A DNA stretch of 64,000 nt from positions 1 to 64,000 of the forward strand of contig CADAFP010000001.1 of NCBI GenBank assembly GCA_902787185.1, read 5' to 3'. This DNA comes from an uncultured Bacteroidales bacterium (GTDB taxonomy: Bacteria > Bacteroidota > Bacteroidia > Bacteroidales > Muribaculaceae). The position numbers and the translations under genes are program-made. Shown here piece by piece: positions 6,888-16,966 of the stretch. The notes below the pieces were generated by a model. That model was not told the origin of the DNA. It did not search any database and was given only the letters and a program-made list of their open reading frames with translations. Each line of letters opens with the position of its first letter. Position 1 is the first letter of the stretch.

Positions 6888-8645
6888 ATGATAAGTAAAT
6901 GGAATTACTTACCTCTAACATCCGACGAACGCATTGCCCAGACGCAACTGGCGGCACAGTTTCCCAACTGCCCCGCCATCGCTCGGCTGTTGGTGCTCAG
7001 GGGCTTGAAGACCGCGGACGAGGTCCACGACTTTCTCTACCCGTCGCTCCAGCAACTGCACGATCCGTTCTTGATGAAGAACATGGACAAGGCTGTGGCA
7101 AGGTTGAACAGGGCGTTAGGGGCCAAAGAGAAGATCATGATTTACGGAGACTACGACGTGGATGGTACCACGGCCGTAGCGCTCGTGTATAAGTATCTTC
7201 AGAACATTTACTCCGATTTGGTGTACTATATCCCGACACGTGATGACGACGGGTATGGTATCTCGCTGCAAAGCATCGACTATGCAGCCTCCATCGGGGT
7301 GAGTCTAGTCATTGTGCTCGACTGCGGTATCAAGGCAGTTGACGAAATCGCCTATGCTAAGGAAAAAGGCATAGACTTTATCGTGTGTGACCACCATGTC
7401 CCGGATGATGTCTTGCCCGATGCCGCCGCTATCCTTAATCCCAAACTTGTGGACGACACCTACCCCTATAAGGGCCTGTCGGGCTGCGGTGTGGGATTCA
7501 AGTTCATGCAGGCATTCTCCAAGAGCAACGGGCTTGGGACGATGTACAACCTTGAGGCTATGCTTGACCTCGTGGCGGTGAGCATCGCTGCCGACATTGT
7601 GCCGCTCACGGGCGAGAACAGGGTGATGATGTTCTACGGCTTGCGCCGCCTGAACAACAATCCCAACGTCGGCTTGCGCAGCATCATCCGCACCTGCGGC
7701 CTTAACCGTCACGAGCTTACGATCAACGACATCATCTTCAAGATCGGGCCGCGCATTAATGCGTCGGGCCGCATGGAGTCGGGTCAGGAGTCTGTCGAGC
7801 TGCTGGTGTCGCGCAACATGCAGAGCGCCATGGAAATCTCTAAGCGCATCGACCAGTATAACAGCAACCGCAAGGAACTTGACAGCCAGGTGACCGTCGA
7901 GGCCAACGAGATCATCGACCGCCATGCACAGGTGCTTGACGGCAAGAAGCCCATCGTCATCTATGACCGCAACTGGCACAAGGGCGTCATCGGTATCGTT
8001 GCCGCAAGGCTTGCCGAGCTGTACTTCCGTCCTTCGGTAGTGCTGACCTATTATGCCGACGGCATCGCCACGGGTTCGTCGAGGTCGGTACGCGGATTTG
8101 ACGTCTATACGGCCATCAAGTCGTGCCGAGACCTGCTCGAGACCTTCGGTGGCCACACCAATGCGGTGGGCCTCTCCATCAAGGAGGAGAATATCCCCGA
8201 GTTCAGGCGCCGCCTCACCGAGTATGTCGAGGCGCACATCCACGACGAGCAGGTCACCCCTGCCATGGACGTGGATTGCGAGATCAAGTTCAGCGACATC
8301 AATGGGCCGCTGCTGCGTTACCTGCGCATGCTCAATCCCTACGGCCCCGGCAACAGCAAGCCCCTGTTTGTCACCCGCAAGGTCTATGACATGGGCACCA
8401 GCAAGGTGGTCGGCAAGAAGATGGAGCACATCAAACTCGACCTCAAGGACGAGGAGGGCAACACGATGACCAATGCCATCGCCTTTGGCATGGCAGGCTT
8501 TAACGAGGCGCTCAAGGCTGGCAAGCCGGTAGATATCTGCTATACCATCGAGGAGACCCGTCACCGCATGACGACCTCGGTGCAACTCATGGTGAAGGCG
8601 ATAAAACTGCACAACGATGCCGAGCCCTCACAAGCCGATTCTTGA
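6888..8645 (+). CDS. recJ: Single-stranded-DNA exonuclease RecJ
   Basis: 585-residue 5'-3' ssDNA exonuclease of the DHH phosphoesterase family, working in recombination and mismatch/base-excision repair. Motifs: YGDYDVDGTTA near residue 86 (motif I), DCGIKA near 145, CDHHVPDD near 168 (DHH motif), and the DHHA1 part with GRMESGQESVELL and KGVIGIVAARL. An OB-like C-terminal part follows (MLNPYGPGNSKPLF). Length is usual. It overlaps recQ by 29 bp, so the two are translationally linked, and both products act on stalled or broken forks. The long leader with its own consensus promoter may carry regulation. Confidence 0.95.
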   Translation: MISKWNYLPLTSDERIAQTQLAAQFPNCPAIARLLVLRGLKTADEVHDFLYPSLQQLHDPFLMKNMDKAVARLNRALGAKEKIMIYGDYDVDGTTAVALVYKYLQNIYSDLVYYIPTRDDDGYGISLQSIDYAASIGVSLVIVLDCGIKAVDEIAYAKEKGIDFIVCDHHVPDDVLPDAAAILNPKLVDDTYPYKGLSGCGVGFKFMQAFSKSNGLGTMYNLEAMLDLVAVSIAADIVPLTGENRVMMFYGLRRLNNNPNVGLRSIIRTCGLNRHELTINDIIFKIGPRINASGRMESGQESVELLVSRNMQSAMEISKRIDQYNSNRKELDSQVTVEANEIIDRHAQVLDGKKPIVIYDRNWHKGVIGIVAARLAELYFRPSVVLTYYADGIATGSSRSVRGFDVYTAIKSCRDLLETFGGHTNAVGLSIKEENIPEFRRRLTEYVEAHIHDEQVTPAMDVDCEIKFSDINGPLLRYLRMLNPYGPGNSKPLFVTRKVYDMGTSKVVGKKMEHIKLDLKDEEGNTMTNAIAFGMAGFNEALKAGKPVDICYTIEETRHRMTTSVQLMVKAIKLHNDAEPSQADS

Positions 8646-10530
8646 CATCCTCAAAAAATATTGGGGTTATGACGCCTTCAGACCGCTGCAACAAGACATT
8701 ATCGAGTCGGTTCTCGAGGGGCGCGACACGCTGGGGCTGATGCCCACGGGCGGAGGCAAGTCCATCACTTTTCAGGTTCCCACAATGGCCATCGACGGTA
8801 TGGCCCTTGTTGTTACACCCATTATCTCGCTGATGAAGGACCAGGTGGACCGCCTGCGCGCGTTGCGCATCAAGGCGACTTACCTGTATGCCGGCTTGAC
8901 GCGCGCCGAGGTGAACCGCACCTATGAGAAATGTCTCTACGGTAACTACAAATTCCTGTACGTGTCGCCCGAACGGCTCCAGTCCCGTTCCTTTCTGGAG
9001 CGCCTGCGGCAGATGCCCGTGAAGCTCATCGTCGTCGATGAGGCGCACTGTATCTCGCAGTGGGGCTACGACTTCCGCCCCTCGTTCCTGCACATTGTCC
9101 AGGTGCGCAAATTGTTCCCCTCGGTCCCTGTACTGGCACTCACGGCTACGGCCACGCCCATCGTGGTCGATGATATCCAGCGCTGCCTCAATTTCAAGGC
9201 TCCTAATGTCTTGTCGATGAGTTTTGCCCGCAGCAACTTGTCTTATGTCGTGCGTCATAGCGAGGAGAAGCAGGCAGAACTGATACGCATCCTGCGTTCA
9301 GTTCCCGGCACTGCCATCGTCTATGTGCGTTCGCGCAAACGTACTAAGCAGATCAGCGACGAACTCAACCGTTGCGGCATCCATGCCGACTATTATCATG
9401 CGGGCCTGTATGTCAAGGAGAAGGAGGACAAGCAGAACAAGTGGACGAGCGACGAGTGCCGCGTGATGGTTGCTACCAACGCCTTCGGCATGGGCATTGA
9501 CAAGCCCAACGTGCGACTCGTGGTCCATGTTGATGTCCCCAACTCGCTGGAGGAGTATTATCAGGAGGCTGGCCGTGCGGGACGTGACGGCAAGCGTTCC
9601 TATGCCGTCTTGCTGGTCAAGCACACCGACCAGGCCATCCTGCACCGCCATATCACCGAGGCTTTCCCCGAAAAAGACTTCATCCGTAGCGTCTATGAGC
9701 GTGTGGGCAATTTCCTCGGTGTGAGTCTGGGCGAGGGCTACCAGCAGATGTTTGATTTCAACTTCACCCTCTTTTGCCGCACGTTTGACCTGCCGGTGCT
9801 GCCCACCCACAACGCGTTGAAGATTCTTACTCAGGCGGGATATATCGAGTTTGTTGAGGAGATTGAGACGCAATCCCGTGTGATGATTTTGGCAAGAAAA
9901 GAGGAACTTTATGACCTTGACACAGTGACGCCTGGGGCCGACCAGGTGCTACAAGCTATCTTGAGGCTCTATACGGGCCTGTTTGCCGATTATGTCTTCA
10001 TCAACGAGGATGTCATCGCTTTTCGCACGGGCCTTGACCCAGAGACCATCTACAAGTCGCTGCTCGAGCTCACACGGATGCACATCCTGCATTATGTGCC
10101 CCGCAAACGCACGCCTTACATCATCTACACCACCTCGCGCGAGGAGCCACGCCATGTGCTCATCCCCAAGGCCGTCTATGAAGACCTGCGCCAGCGCATG
10201 AGCGACCGCATCGAGGCGGTCATCAACTACGCCTATGGCGAGCAGGGGTGCCGTGAACGCCAGCTGCTGGGCTACTTTGGCGAGCAGGCCGGTGACGATT
10301 GCGGCCATTGTGACCTGTGTATTGATAGGCGTAAGCGTCAGGACCATCAGCCTGTCGATGTGCAGCAGGGTATCCTGTACATGGCTGGCTTGCGCCCGCG
10401 CCGCCTCGAGGAATTCCTCAACACCCTGTCTTTCCCTAGCGATGAGGTCATTGCCATGCTGTCCTTCCTTGTGGATGAGGGCTTTATCGAGCACTTGGAC
10501 GATGATACCTACCATGCGGTGCAACGTTAG
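8617..10530 (+). CDS. recQ: ATP-dependent DNA helicase RecQ
   Basis: 637-residue 3'-5' helicase of superfamily 2. Walker A GLMPTGGGKS is near residue 40, the DEAH box with the RecQ aromatic loop is VVDEAHCISQWGYDFRPS near 140, and motif VI is QEAGRAGRDGK near 315. The RQC domain carries zinc-binding cysteines (GEQGC ... DDCGHCDLC). The C-terminal 60 residues (LRPRRLEEFLNTLSFP) do not look like a full HRDC domain. The ATG at 8617 lies inside the recJ end; the next Met would cut off the conserved LKKYWGYDAFRPLQ segment, so I keep it. RecQ and the topoisomerase III encoded 3 kb upstream are classical partners. Confidence 0.95.
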   Translation: MPSPHKPILDILKKYWGYDAFRPLQQDIIESVLEGRDTLGLMPTGGGKSITFQVPTMAIDGMALVVTPIISLMKDQVDRLRALRIKATYLYAGLTRAEVNRTYEKCLYGNYKFLYVSPERLQSRSFLERLRQMPVKLIVVDEAHCISQWGYDFRPSFLHIVQVRKLFPSVPVLALTATATPIVVDDIQRCLNFKAPNVLSMSFARSNLSYVVRHSEEKQAELIRILRSVPGTAIVYVRSRKRTKQISDELNRCGIHADYYHAGLYVKEKEDKQNKWTSDECRVMVATNAFGMGIDKPNVRLVVHVDVPNSLEEYYQEAGRAGRDGKRSYAVLLVKHTDQAILHRHITEAFPEKDFIRSVYERVGNFLGVSLGEGYQQMFDFNFTLFCRTFDLPVLPTHNALKILTQAGYIEFVEEIETQSRVMILARKEELYDLDTVTPGADQVLQAILRLYTGLFADYVFINEDVIAFRTGLDPETIYKSLLELTRMHILHYVPRKRTPYIIYTTSREEPRHVLIPKAVYEDLRQRMSDRIEAVINYAYGEQGCRERQLLGYFGEQAGDDCGHCDLCIDRRKRQDHQPVDVQQGILYMAGLRPRRLEEFLNTLSFPSDEVIAMLSFLVDEGFIEHLDDDTYHAVQR

Positions 10531-10610
10531 TTTCCCCTTTTTTTCAGCAGTTATTCCCTGTTTAAAAAAGAATATATTCCAAAAAGTATACATGGCACAG
10601 AAATAAGTTG

Positions 10611-10619
10611 TAATTTTGC
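10611..10619 (+). promoter_or_regulatory. -7 element upstream of korA
   Basis: TAATTTTGC about 45 bp before the korA ATG; no TTTG at the right distance. Confidence 0.5.
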
Positions 10620-10664
10620 AGCGGATTTCAAATTCATTAAAAGAATAGAGTTTATTTTTTAGAC

Positions 10665-12515
10665 ATGGCAGAAAAAGCAAAAGTCCAGTTCCGTCAGAGC
10701 ATCGTCGTGCGCTTTTCAGGCGACAGTGGCGATGGTATGCAGTTGGCTGGTAACATTTTCTCTAACGTGAGTGCGGGATTAGGAGACCGCATTTCAACAT
10801 TCCCTGATTATCCTGCCGAGGTGCGTGCACCGCAAGGCTCGCTGGGTGGAGTTTCTGGTTTCCAGGTTCACATCGGCCACGGTGTGCACACGCCCGGTGA
10901 CGAGTGTGACGTTCTCGTGGCAATGAATCCCGCAGCCCTCAAGATGAACGCCCAGTTCCTGCGCAAGGGCGGTGCCGCGATTGTTGACATCGACACCTTC
11001 ACTCAGGCAGGGCTCGACAAGGCGCTCTACACGACCGACGACCCCTACGAGGAGTTGAACCTCAAGGCACAGGTCATCGAGGCTCCTATCACCACGATGG
11101 TGAAGGAAGCCCTCAAGGACACAGGCATGGACCTGAAGGCACAGCTCAAGTGCCGCAACATGTTTGCGCTGGGTCTGGTGTGCTGGCTGTTCAACCGCCC
11201 CATGGAGGCTCCGCTGAAGTTCCTCAAGGCCAAGTTTGCCGAGAAGCCCGAGGTGTATGCCGCTAACGAGCTGGTCATCAAGGGTGGTTACAACTATGGC
11301 CACAACATCCACGCCACGGTATCGACCTACCGCATTCAGAGCGATGACGTGCGTCCTGGTGTGTACACCGACGTCAGTGGCAACAAGGCAACCGCCTGGG
11401 GTCTGATCAAGGCTTCGGAGATGAGCGGACGCCCCTTGTTCCTCGGCTCATATCCCATTACCCCCGCTACCGACATCCTGCATGAGCTGGCCAAGCGCCG
11501 TGACCTCGGTGTGAAGGCCATCCAGATGGAGGATGAGATTGGTGGCATCTGTTCGGCTATCGGCGCAGCCTATGCCGGACATCTGGCTGTGACTACCACA
11601 TCAGGCCCTGGTCTTGCCCTCAAGAGCGAGGCCTTGGGACTCGCCGTTATGGCCGAGTTGCCTCTCGTGCTGGTTGACGTGCAACGCGGTGGCCCCTCGA
11701 CAGGTCTGCCCACCAAGACCGAACAGACCGACTTGAACCAGGCACTGTATGGCCGCAGTGGTGAGAGCCCGCTGGTGGTGCTCGCCGCCGCATCGCCCAC
11801 CGACTGCTTCAAGATGGCTTTCCAGGCAGCGCGCATTGCCATCGAGCACATGACGCCTGTGATCCTGCTCACCGACGCCTTCATTGCCAACGGCTCGTCG
11901 GCATGGCGCATCCCCGAGGAGGGTGAGTATCCCGTCATTAAGCCCAACTATGTCCCCGAGGCAGTGAAACCCACATGGACACCGTTCATGCGTAACGCGC
12001 TGGGTATCCGCTATTGGGCCATTCCCGGCACTCCCGGTCTCGAGCACGTGGTCGGTGGCTTGGAGAAGGACTATAACCTGGGCGTCTTGAGCAACGATCC
12101 CATTAACCATGCCCACATGGTGGAGACTCGCCGCAGGAAGATTGCCAACGTCGCCAACAGCATCCCCGAGCTCAAACTCAAGGGTGACACTGGTGCCGAC
12201 ACCATCATCCTGGGATGGGGTAGTACCTACGGTCACATCCTCGATGCCGTGAACCGCTTGAACGAAGAGGGCATCAGGATTGCGATGACTCACATCCGCT
12301 ACATCAACCCGCTGCCCAAGAACACCGCTGAGCTGCTCAGCCGCTTCAAGACGGTGATTGTTGCCGAGTTGAACACCGGACAACTTGCCGATTACCTGCA
12401 GAGCAAGGTGCCCAACCTGAACATCTGCCACATCAACAAGGTGCAGGGACAGCCGTTCCTGGTTCAGGAAATCGTTGACGGAGTTAAAAACATCATGATG
12501 GAGGAGGAATTGTAA
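10665..12515 (+). CDS. korA: 2-oxoacid (2-oxoglutarate):ferredoxin oxidoreductase, fused gamma-alpha subunit
   Basis: 616 residues. The N-terminal 190 form the gamma domain (RFSGDSGDGMQLAGNIF; FPDYPAEVRAPQGSLGG). A pyruvate:ferredoxin-oxidoreductase-type alpha domain follows (GSYPITPATDILHEL, QMEDEIGGICSAIGAAYAG, TTTSGPGLALKSEALG). With KorB it oxidatively decarboxylates a 2-oxoacid, most likely 2-oxoglutarate, to the acyl-CoA while reducing ferredoxin. This is the usual route in anaerobic Bacteroidales in place of the dehydrogenase complex, though 2-oxoisovalerate type enzymes are similar. Stop and korB start share bases (TAATG). The start follows a -7 element by about 45 bp. Confidence 0.92.
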   Translation: MAEKAKVQFRQSIVVRFSGDSGDGMQLAGNIFSNVSAGLGDRISTFPDYPAEVRAPQGSLGGVSGFQVHIGHGVHTPGDECDVLVAMNPAALKMNAQFLRKGGAAIVDIDTFTQAGLDKALYTTDDPYEELNLKAQVIEAPITTMVKEALKDTGMDLKAQLKCRNMFALGLVCWLFNRPMEAPLKFLKAKFAEKPEVYAANELVIKGGYNYGHNIHATVSTYRIQSDDVRPGVYTDVSGNKATAWGLIKASEMSGRPLFLGSYPITPATDILHELAKRRDLGVKAIQMEDEIGGICSAIGAAYAGHLAVTTTSGPGLALKSEALGLAVMAELPLVLVDVQRGGPSTGLPTKTEQTDLNQALYGRSGESPLVVLAAASPTDCFKMAFQAARIAIEHMTPVILLTDAFIANGSSAWRIPEEGEYPVIKPNYVPEAVKPTWTPFMRNALGIRYWAIPGTPGLEHVVGGLEKDYNLGVLSNDPINHAHMVETRRRKIANVANSIPELKLKGDTGADTIILGWGSTYGHILDAVNRLNEEGIRIAMTHIRYINPLPKNTAELLSRFKTVIVAELNTGQLADYLQSKVPNLNICHINKVQGQPFLVQEIVDGVKNIMMEEEL

Positions 12516-13546
12516 TGGAACAGAACAATAATAATCAGCCCGTGGCTCACAAGCCTCTCGATTACAAGAACAACCAGCCCGTGCGCTGGTGCCCCGGTTG
12601 TGGCGACCATGCCGTGCTCAATGTCCTGCTCAAGGCCATGGCACAGTTAGGCATTCCCACCGAGAAGACCTGCGTCATTTCGGGTATCGGCTGCAGCTCG
12701 CGCCTGCCTTACTATACCAACACCTATGCTTTCCACACCATTCATGGTCGTGGTGGTGCGGTGGCAACCGGTTTCAAGACCGCTAACCCCGACATGACCG
12801 TTTGGCAGATTTCGGGCGATGGTGACTGTCTCGCTATCGGTGGCAACCACTTCATCCACGAGGTGCGCCGCAATGTGGACCTTAACCTGTTGCTGCTCAA
12901 CAACCGCATCTATGGCCTGACCAAGGGCCAGTTCTCACCCACCAGTGCCCGCGGTTTCAAGTCCAAGTCGTCACCCTATGGCACGACCGAGGATCCCTTT
13001 GTTCCCGCAGAGTTGGCCTTCGGTGCCCGTGGCACTTTCTTTGCCCGCAGTCTCGACGTTGAACTCAACATCAGCCAGGAAGTGATGATGGAAGCCGCCC
13101 GTCACAAGGGTTGCTCTGTGGTTGAGATTCTGCAGAACTGCATGATTTTCAACAACGGCATTCACAGCTACATCACTGACCGTGAGAACCGCGCTGACCG
13201 CACCATTCACCTGGTGCATGGCGAGAAGATGATTTTTGGCAAGGACAATAACCGTGGCCTCGTTCAGGACGGCTTTGGCCTCAAGGCAGTGACCATCGGC
13301 GAGGACGGCTATACCATCGACGATGTGCTCGTCCACGACGCTCACTGCGAGAAATCCTTCTTGCACCAGATGCTGGCGATGATGGATGGCACCGACCTGC
13401 CTGTTGCTCTGGGTGTAATCCGCGCTGTGGAGGCTCCCACCTATGAGACGGCCGTTGCCGAGCAGGTCGATGAAGCCATTGCCATGCATGGCTTTACCTG
13501 CCTGAACGACGTGATTATGGCTGGTGACACCTGGAATGTAGAGTAA
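12515..13546 (+). CDS. korB: 2-oxoacid (2-oxoglutarate):ferredoxin oxidoreductase beta subunit
   Basis: 343-residue thiamine-pyrophosphate-binding subunit. It shows RWCPGCGDHAVLN near residue 27, GIGCSSRLPYY near 58, and the TPP/Mg motif GDGDCLAIGGNH near 105, then LLNNRIYGLTKGQFSPT. Cysteines near the N-terminus (CPGC) and near 60 and 205 (QNC) fit the single [4Fe-4S] cluster of this subunit type. It is translationally coupled to korA, and the unit ends at a strong hairpin (13601-13640). No delta ferredoxin-like subunit gene is adjacent. Confidence 0.93.
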   Translation: MEQNNNNQPVAHKPLDYKNNQPVRWCPGCGDHAVLNVLLKAMAQLGIPTEKTCVISGIGCSSRLPYYTNTYAFHTIHGRGGAVATGFKTANPDMTVWQISGDGDCLAIGGNHFIHEVRRNVDLNLLLLNNRIYGLTKGQFSPTSARGFKSKSSPYGTTEDPFVPAELAFGARGTFFARSLDVELNISQEVMMEAARHKGCSVVEILQNCMIFNNGIHSYITDRENRADRTIHLVHGEKMIFGKDNNRGLVQDGFGLKAVTIGEDGYTIDDVLVHDAHCEKSFLHQMLAMMDGTDLPVALGVIRAVEAPTYETAVAEQVDEAIAMHGFTCLNDVIMAGDTWNVE

Positions 13547-13600
13547 GCTACCACACATGGCGTCAGTCGCGTCGTTAAGCGCGATTAACACATAAAACTT

Positions 13601-13640
13601 GACAGGCGACCTCAATGTTGAGGCCGCCTGTCGGTTTTAT
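13601..13640. terminator. Bidirectional terminator between korB and the repeat protein gene
   Basis: GACAGGCG-ACCTCAA-TG-TTGAGGC-CGCCTGTC hairpin with GGTTTTAT to the right and AAGTTTTATG when read leftwards. It lies between convergent genes. Confidence 0.88.
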
Positions 13641-13684
13641 GTATGACTGGCTGTAACAGCCAGTCACAGTTTTTCACTTGATGA

Positions 13685-16600
13685 TTACTTCATCACCTTC
13701 ATGGTGCTACGGGTACCGTCGGTGTAGGTGGTAACGATGATGGTCACACCATTAGCCTCGGTCATCTCCTGACCAGCCATGTTGAAGTAGCGAACGTTGG
13801 CAACGGTCTTGTTGCTGAACAGCTCGTCAACGCCGCTGTCCTTCTTCGGGATAACGATCTCAGTCTCGGTGGTGCTCATGAGCTTGCCATCCTCCTTAGC
13901 GGTAGCAACAACAGTAACGGTAACGTCCTCACTGCCACGAACGATGGTGTAGGGATTCTCAACGAGCTCACCGTTAACGTACAACAGCACGTTGCCATTA
14001 CCGGTAGCGGTGATGGTCACTGCATCGTCGGTGGTCTCAAAGGTGATAACAGGAGCGTCGGTCACCTGGTAAGCGGGAATGTTGAGTTCCAGAGTAGCAA
14101 CATCGCTGATGCGCTTGTTCTCGCCCTGAGCGGTAGCGGTGATCACGATGTTGAAGTCCTCCTCACCACGAGCGATGGTGTAGGGGTTCTCAACGAGCTC
14201 ACCGTTAACATACAGCAGAACCTCACCCTCACCTTCGGCGGTGATGGTAATAGCCTCGTCGGTGGTCTCAAACGTGATAACGGGCATGTCGGTCTTCGGC
14301 AGGATAGCGGGAATTACGAGTTCCTGAGTAGCGACATCACTGATGCGCTTGCCTTCACCCTGAGCGGTAGCGGTAACGGTGATGGTAACATCCTGCTCAC
14401 CGCGAGCGATGGTGTAGGGGTTCTCAACGAGTTCACCGTTGACATACAGCAGAACCTCACCTTCACCTTCGGCGGTGATAACAACCTCCTCATCGGTGGT
14501 GTTGAAGGTGATGACAGGCATGTCGGTCTTCGGCAGGATAGCGGGAATGGTCAGCGTCTGCTCTGCAGGATCACTGATGCGCTTGCCTTCCTCCTGAGCG
14601 GTAGCAGTTACAACTATGGTAACATCCTCCTCACCACGAGCGATGGTGTAGGGATTGTCAACGAGCTCGCCGTTCACATACAGCTTGACCTCGCCCTCAC
14701 CGGTAGCGGTGATAACAACCTCCTCGTCGGTGGTGTTGAAGGTGATGATAGGCATGTCGGTCTTAGCGGGCAGAGCGGGAATCAAGATATCCATGGTCTC
14801 AACCTCGCTGACGAGCTTATCAGACTGGTGAGCGGTGGCGGTAACGGTAACGGTTATATCCTCCTCACCACGAGCGATGGTGTAGGGATTCTCAACGGGC
14901 TGACCGTCAACATACAGCTTCACCTCGCCACTACCGGTAGCGGTGATGGTCACGCCGTCCTCGGTGGTCTCATAGGTGATAACGGGCTTCTGGGTGCGTT
15001 CGAAGGTACCAACGCGGTAAACGGCAACATAGCCACCCAGGTAGTACTGATAGATGGTCAAGCCATCCTCGTCAACCTCGGCATTCAGCCAGTTGCACTG
15101 GTTGTTGCCACTGGGAGCAGCAGCAACAGTGGGCTCTTGGCAGTAGAGAATCTCGCTGCTACCGATCTCGGCAATAGCGAAGCCATCCAAGTAGTTGGTG
15201 GGATTGGCCGGAGAATTGTAAGGATAGAGAACGTATTCCTTATCGTTCCAAACGAAGGGATATGCACCATTGCTGAATCCCTTCTTGGGCAGGGTGAGAG
15301 CAGTGGGAACAATGTCTTCACCGTCGAAGGTCATCTGCACGGGAGCGGCATTGCGGGTCACATACAGCAGAGCGTCCTCGCCCTCGGCATTCTTGTAATA
15401 GTTAACAACGGTGGTGCTGGTGGGGCTCAGGCCGTCGCAAGGAGCAACACGGCACTCGTCGGTGTTCACCTCACCGCCAGTGATGGTCAGGATGGCTACA
15501 CCATTGGTGGTCTGGCCAGCAAGGTAGAGAGCTCCGTCCTCCATGAGGTTACCCTTGGCAAAGCCAATGAAGTCGCAGCGACCCTCAAGACCACATTCGG
15601 CAGGAACAGTGTATTCCTTGGTTACGTTGGTCTCGGGATTGATGACCTTAATCTTAGCCTCGTTCCATGCAGCGGGGAACTGAGCATCACTGATAACCAG
15701 GTTACCGGCCTCATCGCGGGTGATACCGCAGTTCAAGCCGCCGGGATAGGTGGTCTCAACCATACCGTTCTCGTCGATGACATAAACGGTAGGAACAGTG
15801 GTATAGGTGTTTGTGACAGTGTCAAGAACGTGGCTCTTGCTGTTGATGTAGAACTTGCCATTCATACCGAAACCTTGACGTACATCAGCGGTTCCAACGG
15901 GAAGTGTGGCAGGCATATTGTTTAATGACCACATCTGCATCAGGCCTTCACCATAAACAGCGGGCAACTTAGCGGGAACGGTCATCACGAGCTTGGCCTG
16001 CTCACTGATTTCCTTACCTTCACCCTGAGCGGTAGCAATAAAGGTATAAACTACATCCTCCTCGCCACGAGCTACAGTGTAGGGGTTCTCAACGGGTTCA
16101 CCGTTGGCATAGAGAAGAACCTCGCCCTCACCGGTGGCGGTGATGACAGCCTTGTCATCGTCCATGACATAGGAAATCTCGGGCATATCGGTGACGGGTT
16201 GCAGCGAAACGTGGCAAACGCGGTCATGCCAGCCCTTGTGGTCGCCATTCTCTTGGATCGTGCCGCCACGGGTGTCGTTACCCGATGCGCACTCGGTGCT
16301 CAGGATGATGTCACCGCCCTCAAAGCCTTCCTCGACAATGAAGCTGAGCAACAACATTTCATCATACTCACCGCCTTCCCACTTCACGGCACCATAGGAT
16401 ACCCATGCAGTGGGATCCTCACCATTGGGATCCTGCCAGAAACCAGCCTCACCAATAAAGGCGAGCACGTGATCCCACGGCTCCATAGCGCCATTCAACG
16501 GCGGTTTGACGGTTGCTTCCCTACCACGGGCATTGTAGTAGGTCACAGTCATGTCTTCACCAGCTTCGAGATAGGTGGGAATCAGATGCTCGGGATATTG

Positions 16601-16780
16601 AAGCAACAGATCCCAACCGTTCAGACGTGCCGTGAACGATGCTTTGATGGGAACTGTGATCTCGACATTGCTGCCGATGTCACTCCTCTTCACCGTAAAG
16701 TCATCGATATACATGACACATTCGGCAAAGGCTGTGGAAGCCAATGCCAACATTAAGAGTAAAGATAAGAATTTCTTCAT
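13685..16780 (-). CDS. Large secreted repeat protein with cohesin-like N-terminus and T9SS-like tail
   Basis: 1031 residues, signal peptide at 1-19 (MKKFLSLLLMLALASTAFAE). Residues 21-165 resemble a cohesin-type beta-sandwich (GSNVEITVPIKASF, LNGWDLLLQYPEHL, LLLSFIVEEGFEGGDIIL). A first copy of a 78-residue module is at 197-272. Residues 275-595 look beta-propeller-like, with no enzyme motif that I recognise. Five more copies of the module follow at 596-672, 674-750, 752-828, 830-903 and 907-980, each with VITATGEGEVLLYVNGELV- and ENPYTIARGEEDVT-like strands. The last 45 residues (VRYFNMAGQEM ... TDGTRSTMKVMK) match those of the neighbouring secreted protein and resemble a type IX secretion sorting tail. 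Ligand and role are unknown. Confidence 0.8.
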   Translation of the reverse strand: MKKFLSLLLMLALASTAFAECVMYIDDFTVKRSDIGSNVEITVPIKASFTARLNGWDLLLQYPEHLIPTYLEAGEDMTVTYYNARGREATVKPPLNGAMEPWDHVLAFIGEAGFWQDPNGEDPTAWVSYGAVKWEGGEYDEMLLLSFIVEEGFEGGDIILSTECASGNDTRGGTIQENGDHKGWHDRVCHVSLQPVTDMPEISYVMDDDKAVITATGEGEVLLYANGEPVENPYTVARGEEDVVYTFIATAQGEGKEISEQAKLVMTVPAKLPAVYGEGLMQMWSLNNMPATLPVGTADVRQGFGMNGKFYINSKSHVLDTVTNTYTTVPTVYVIDENGMVETTYPGGLNCGITRDEAGNLVISDAQFPAAWNEAKIKVINPETNVTKEYTVPAECGLEGRCDFIGFAKGNLMEDGALYLAGQTTNGVAILTITGGEVNTDECRVAPCDGLSPTSTTVVNYYKNAEGEDALLYVTRNAAPVQMTFDGEDIVPTALTLPKKGFSNGAYPFVWNDKEYVLYPYNSPANPTNYLDGFAIAEIGSSEILYCQEPTVAAAPSGNNQCNWLNAEVDEDGLTIYQYYLGGYVAVYRVGTFERTQKPVITYETTEDGVTITATGSGEVKLYVDGQPVENPYTIARGEEDITVTVTATAHQSDKLVSEVETMDILIPALPAKTDMPIITFNTTDEEVVITATGEGEVKLYVNGELVDNPYTIARGEEDVTIVVTATAQEEGKRISDPAEQTLTIPAILPKTDMPVITFNTTDEEVVITAEGEGEVLLYVNGELVENPYTIARGEQDVTITVTATAQGEGKRISDVATQELVIPAILPKTDMPVITFETTDEAITITAEGEGEVLLYVNGELVENPYTIARGEEDFNIVITATAQGENKRISDVATLELNIPAYQVTDAPVITFETTDDAVTITATGNGNVLLYVNGELVENPYTIVRGSEDVTVTVVATAKEDGKLMSTTETEIVIPKKDSGVDELFSNKTVANVRYFNMAGQEMTEANGVTIIVTTYTDGTRSTMKVMK
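13841..14995 (-). repeat. Five tandem 234-bp coding repeats
   Basis: DNA copies of modules 2-6 of the secreted repeat protein, 234 bp apart in the central copies. Long stretches around the NGELVENPYTIARGEE segment are nearly identical in DNA, which points to recent duplication or gene conversion. A sixth copy lies apart at 15965-16192. Confidence 0.85.
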
Positions 16781-16896
16781 GTCACTTAAAGTTTATGGTT
16801 AATAAATACTATAATAATGAAAGGTCTTTCTACTTGAGGATAAATAGGGTTTACTGCTACGGTTGTTATTGTTGTTTTTAAGAAAACTACAATGCT

Positions 16897-16928
16897 GCAA
16901 AATTAATGAATAATCACGAACAAACAAA
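16897..16928 (-). promoter_or_regulatory. Consensus promoter of the secreted repeat protein gene
   Basis: Minus strand TTTG (16925-16928), 19 bp, TAATTTTGC (16897-16905). Leader about 110 nt. Confidence 0.8.
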
Positions 16929-16966
16929 CCAAAATCACAAGTTTTTTTGAACAAATTATAAGAAAA

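Noticed and set aside
6757-6957. 66-codon minus-strand frame between tRNA-Cys and recJ
   Set aside because: It overlaps the recJ start, has no family match that I can see, and no -7 element upstream.
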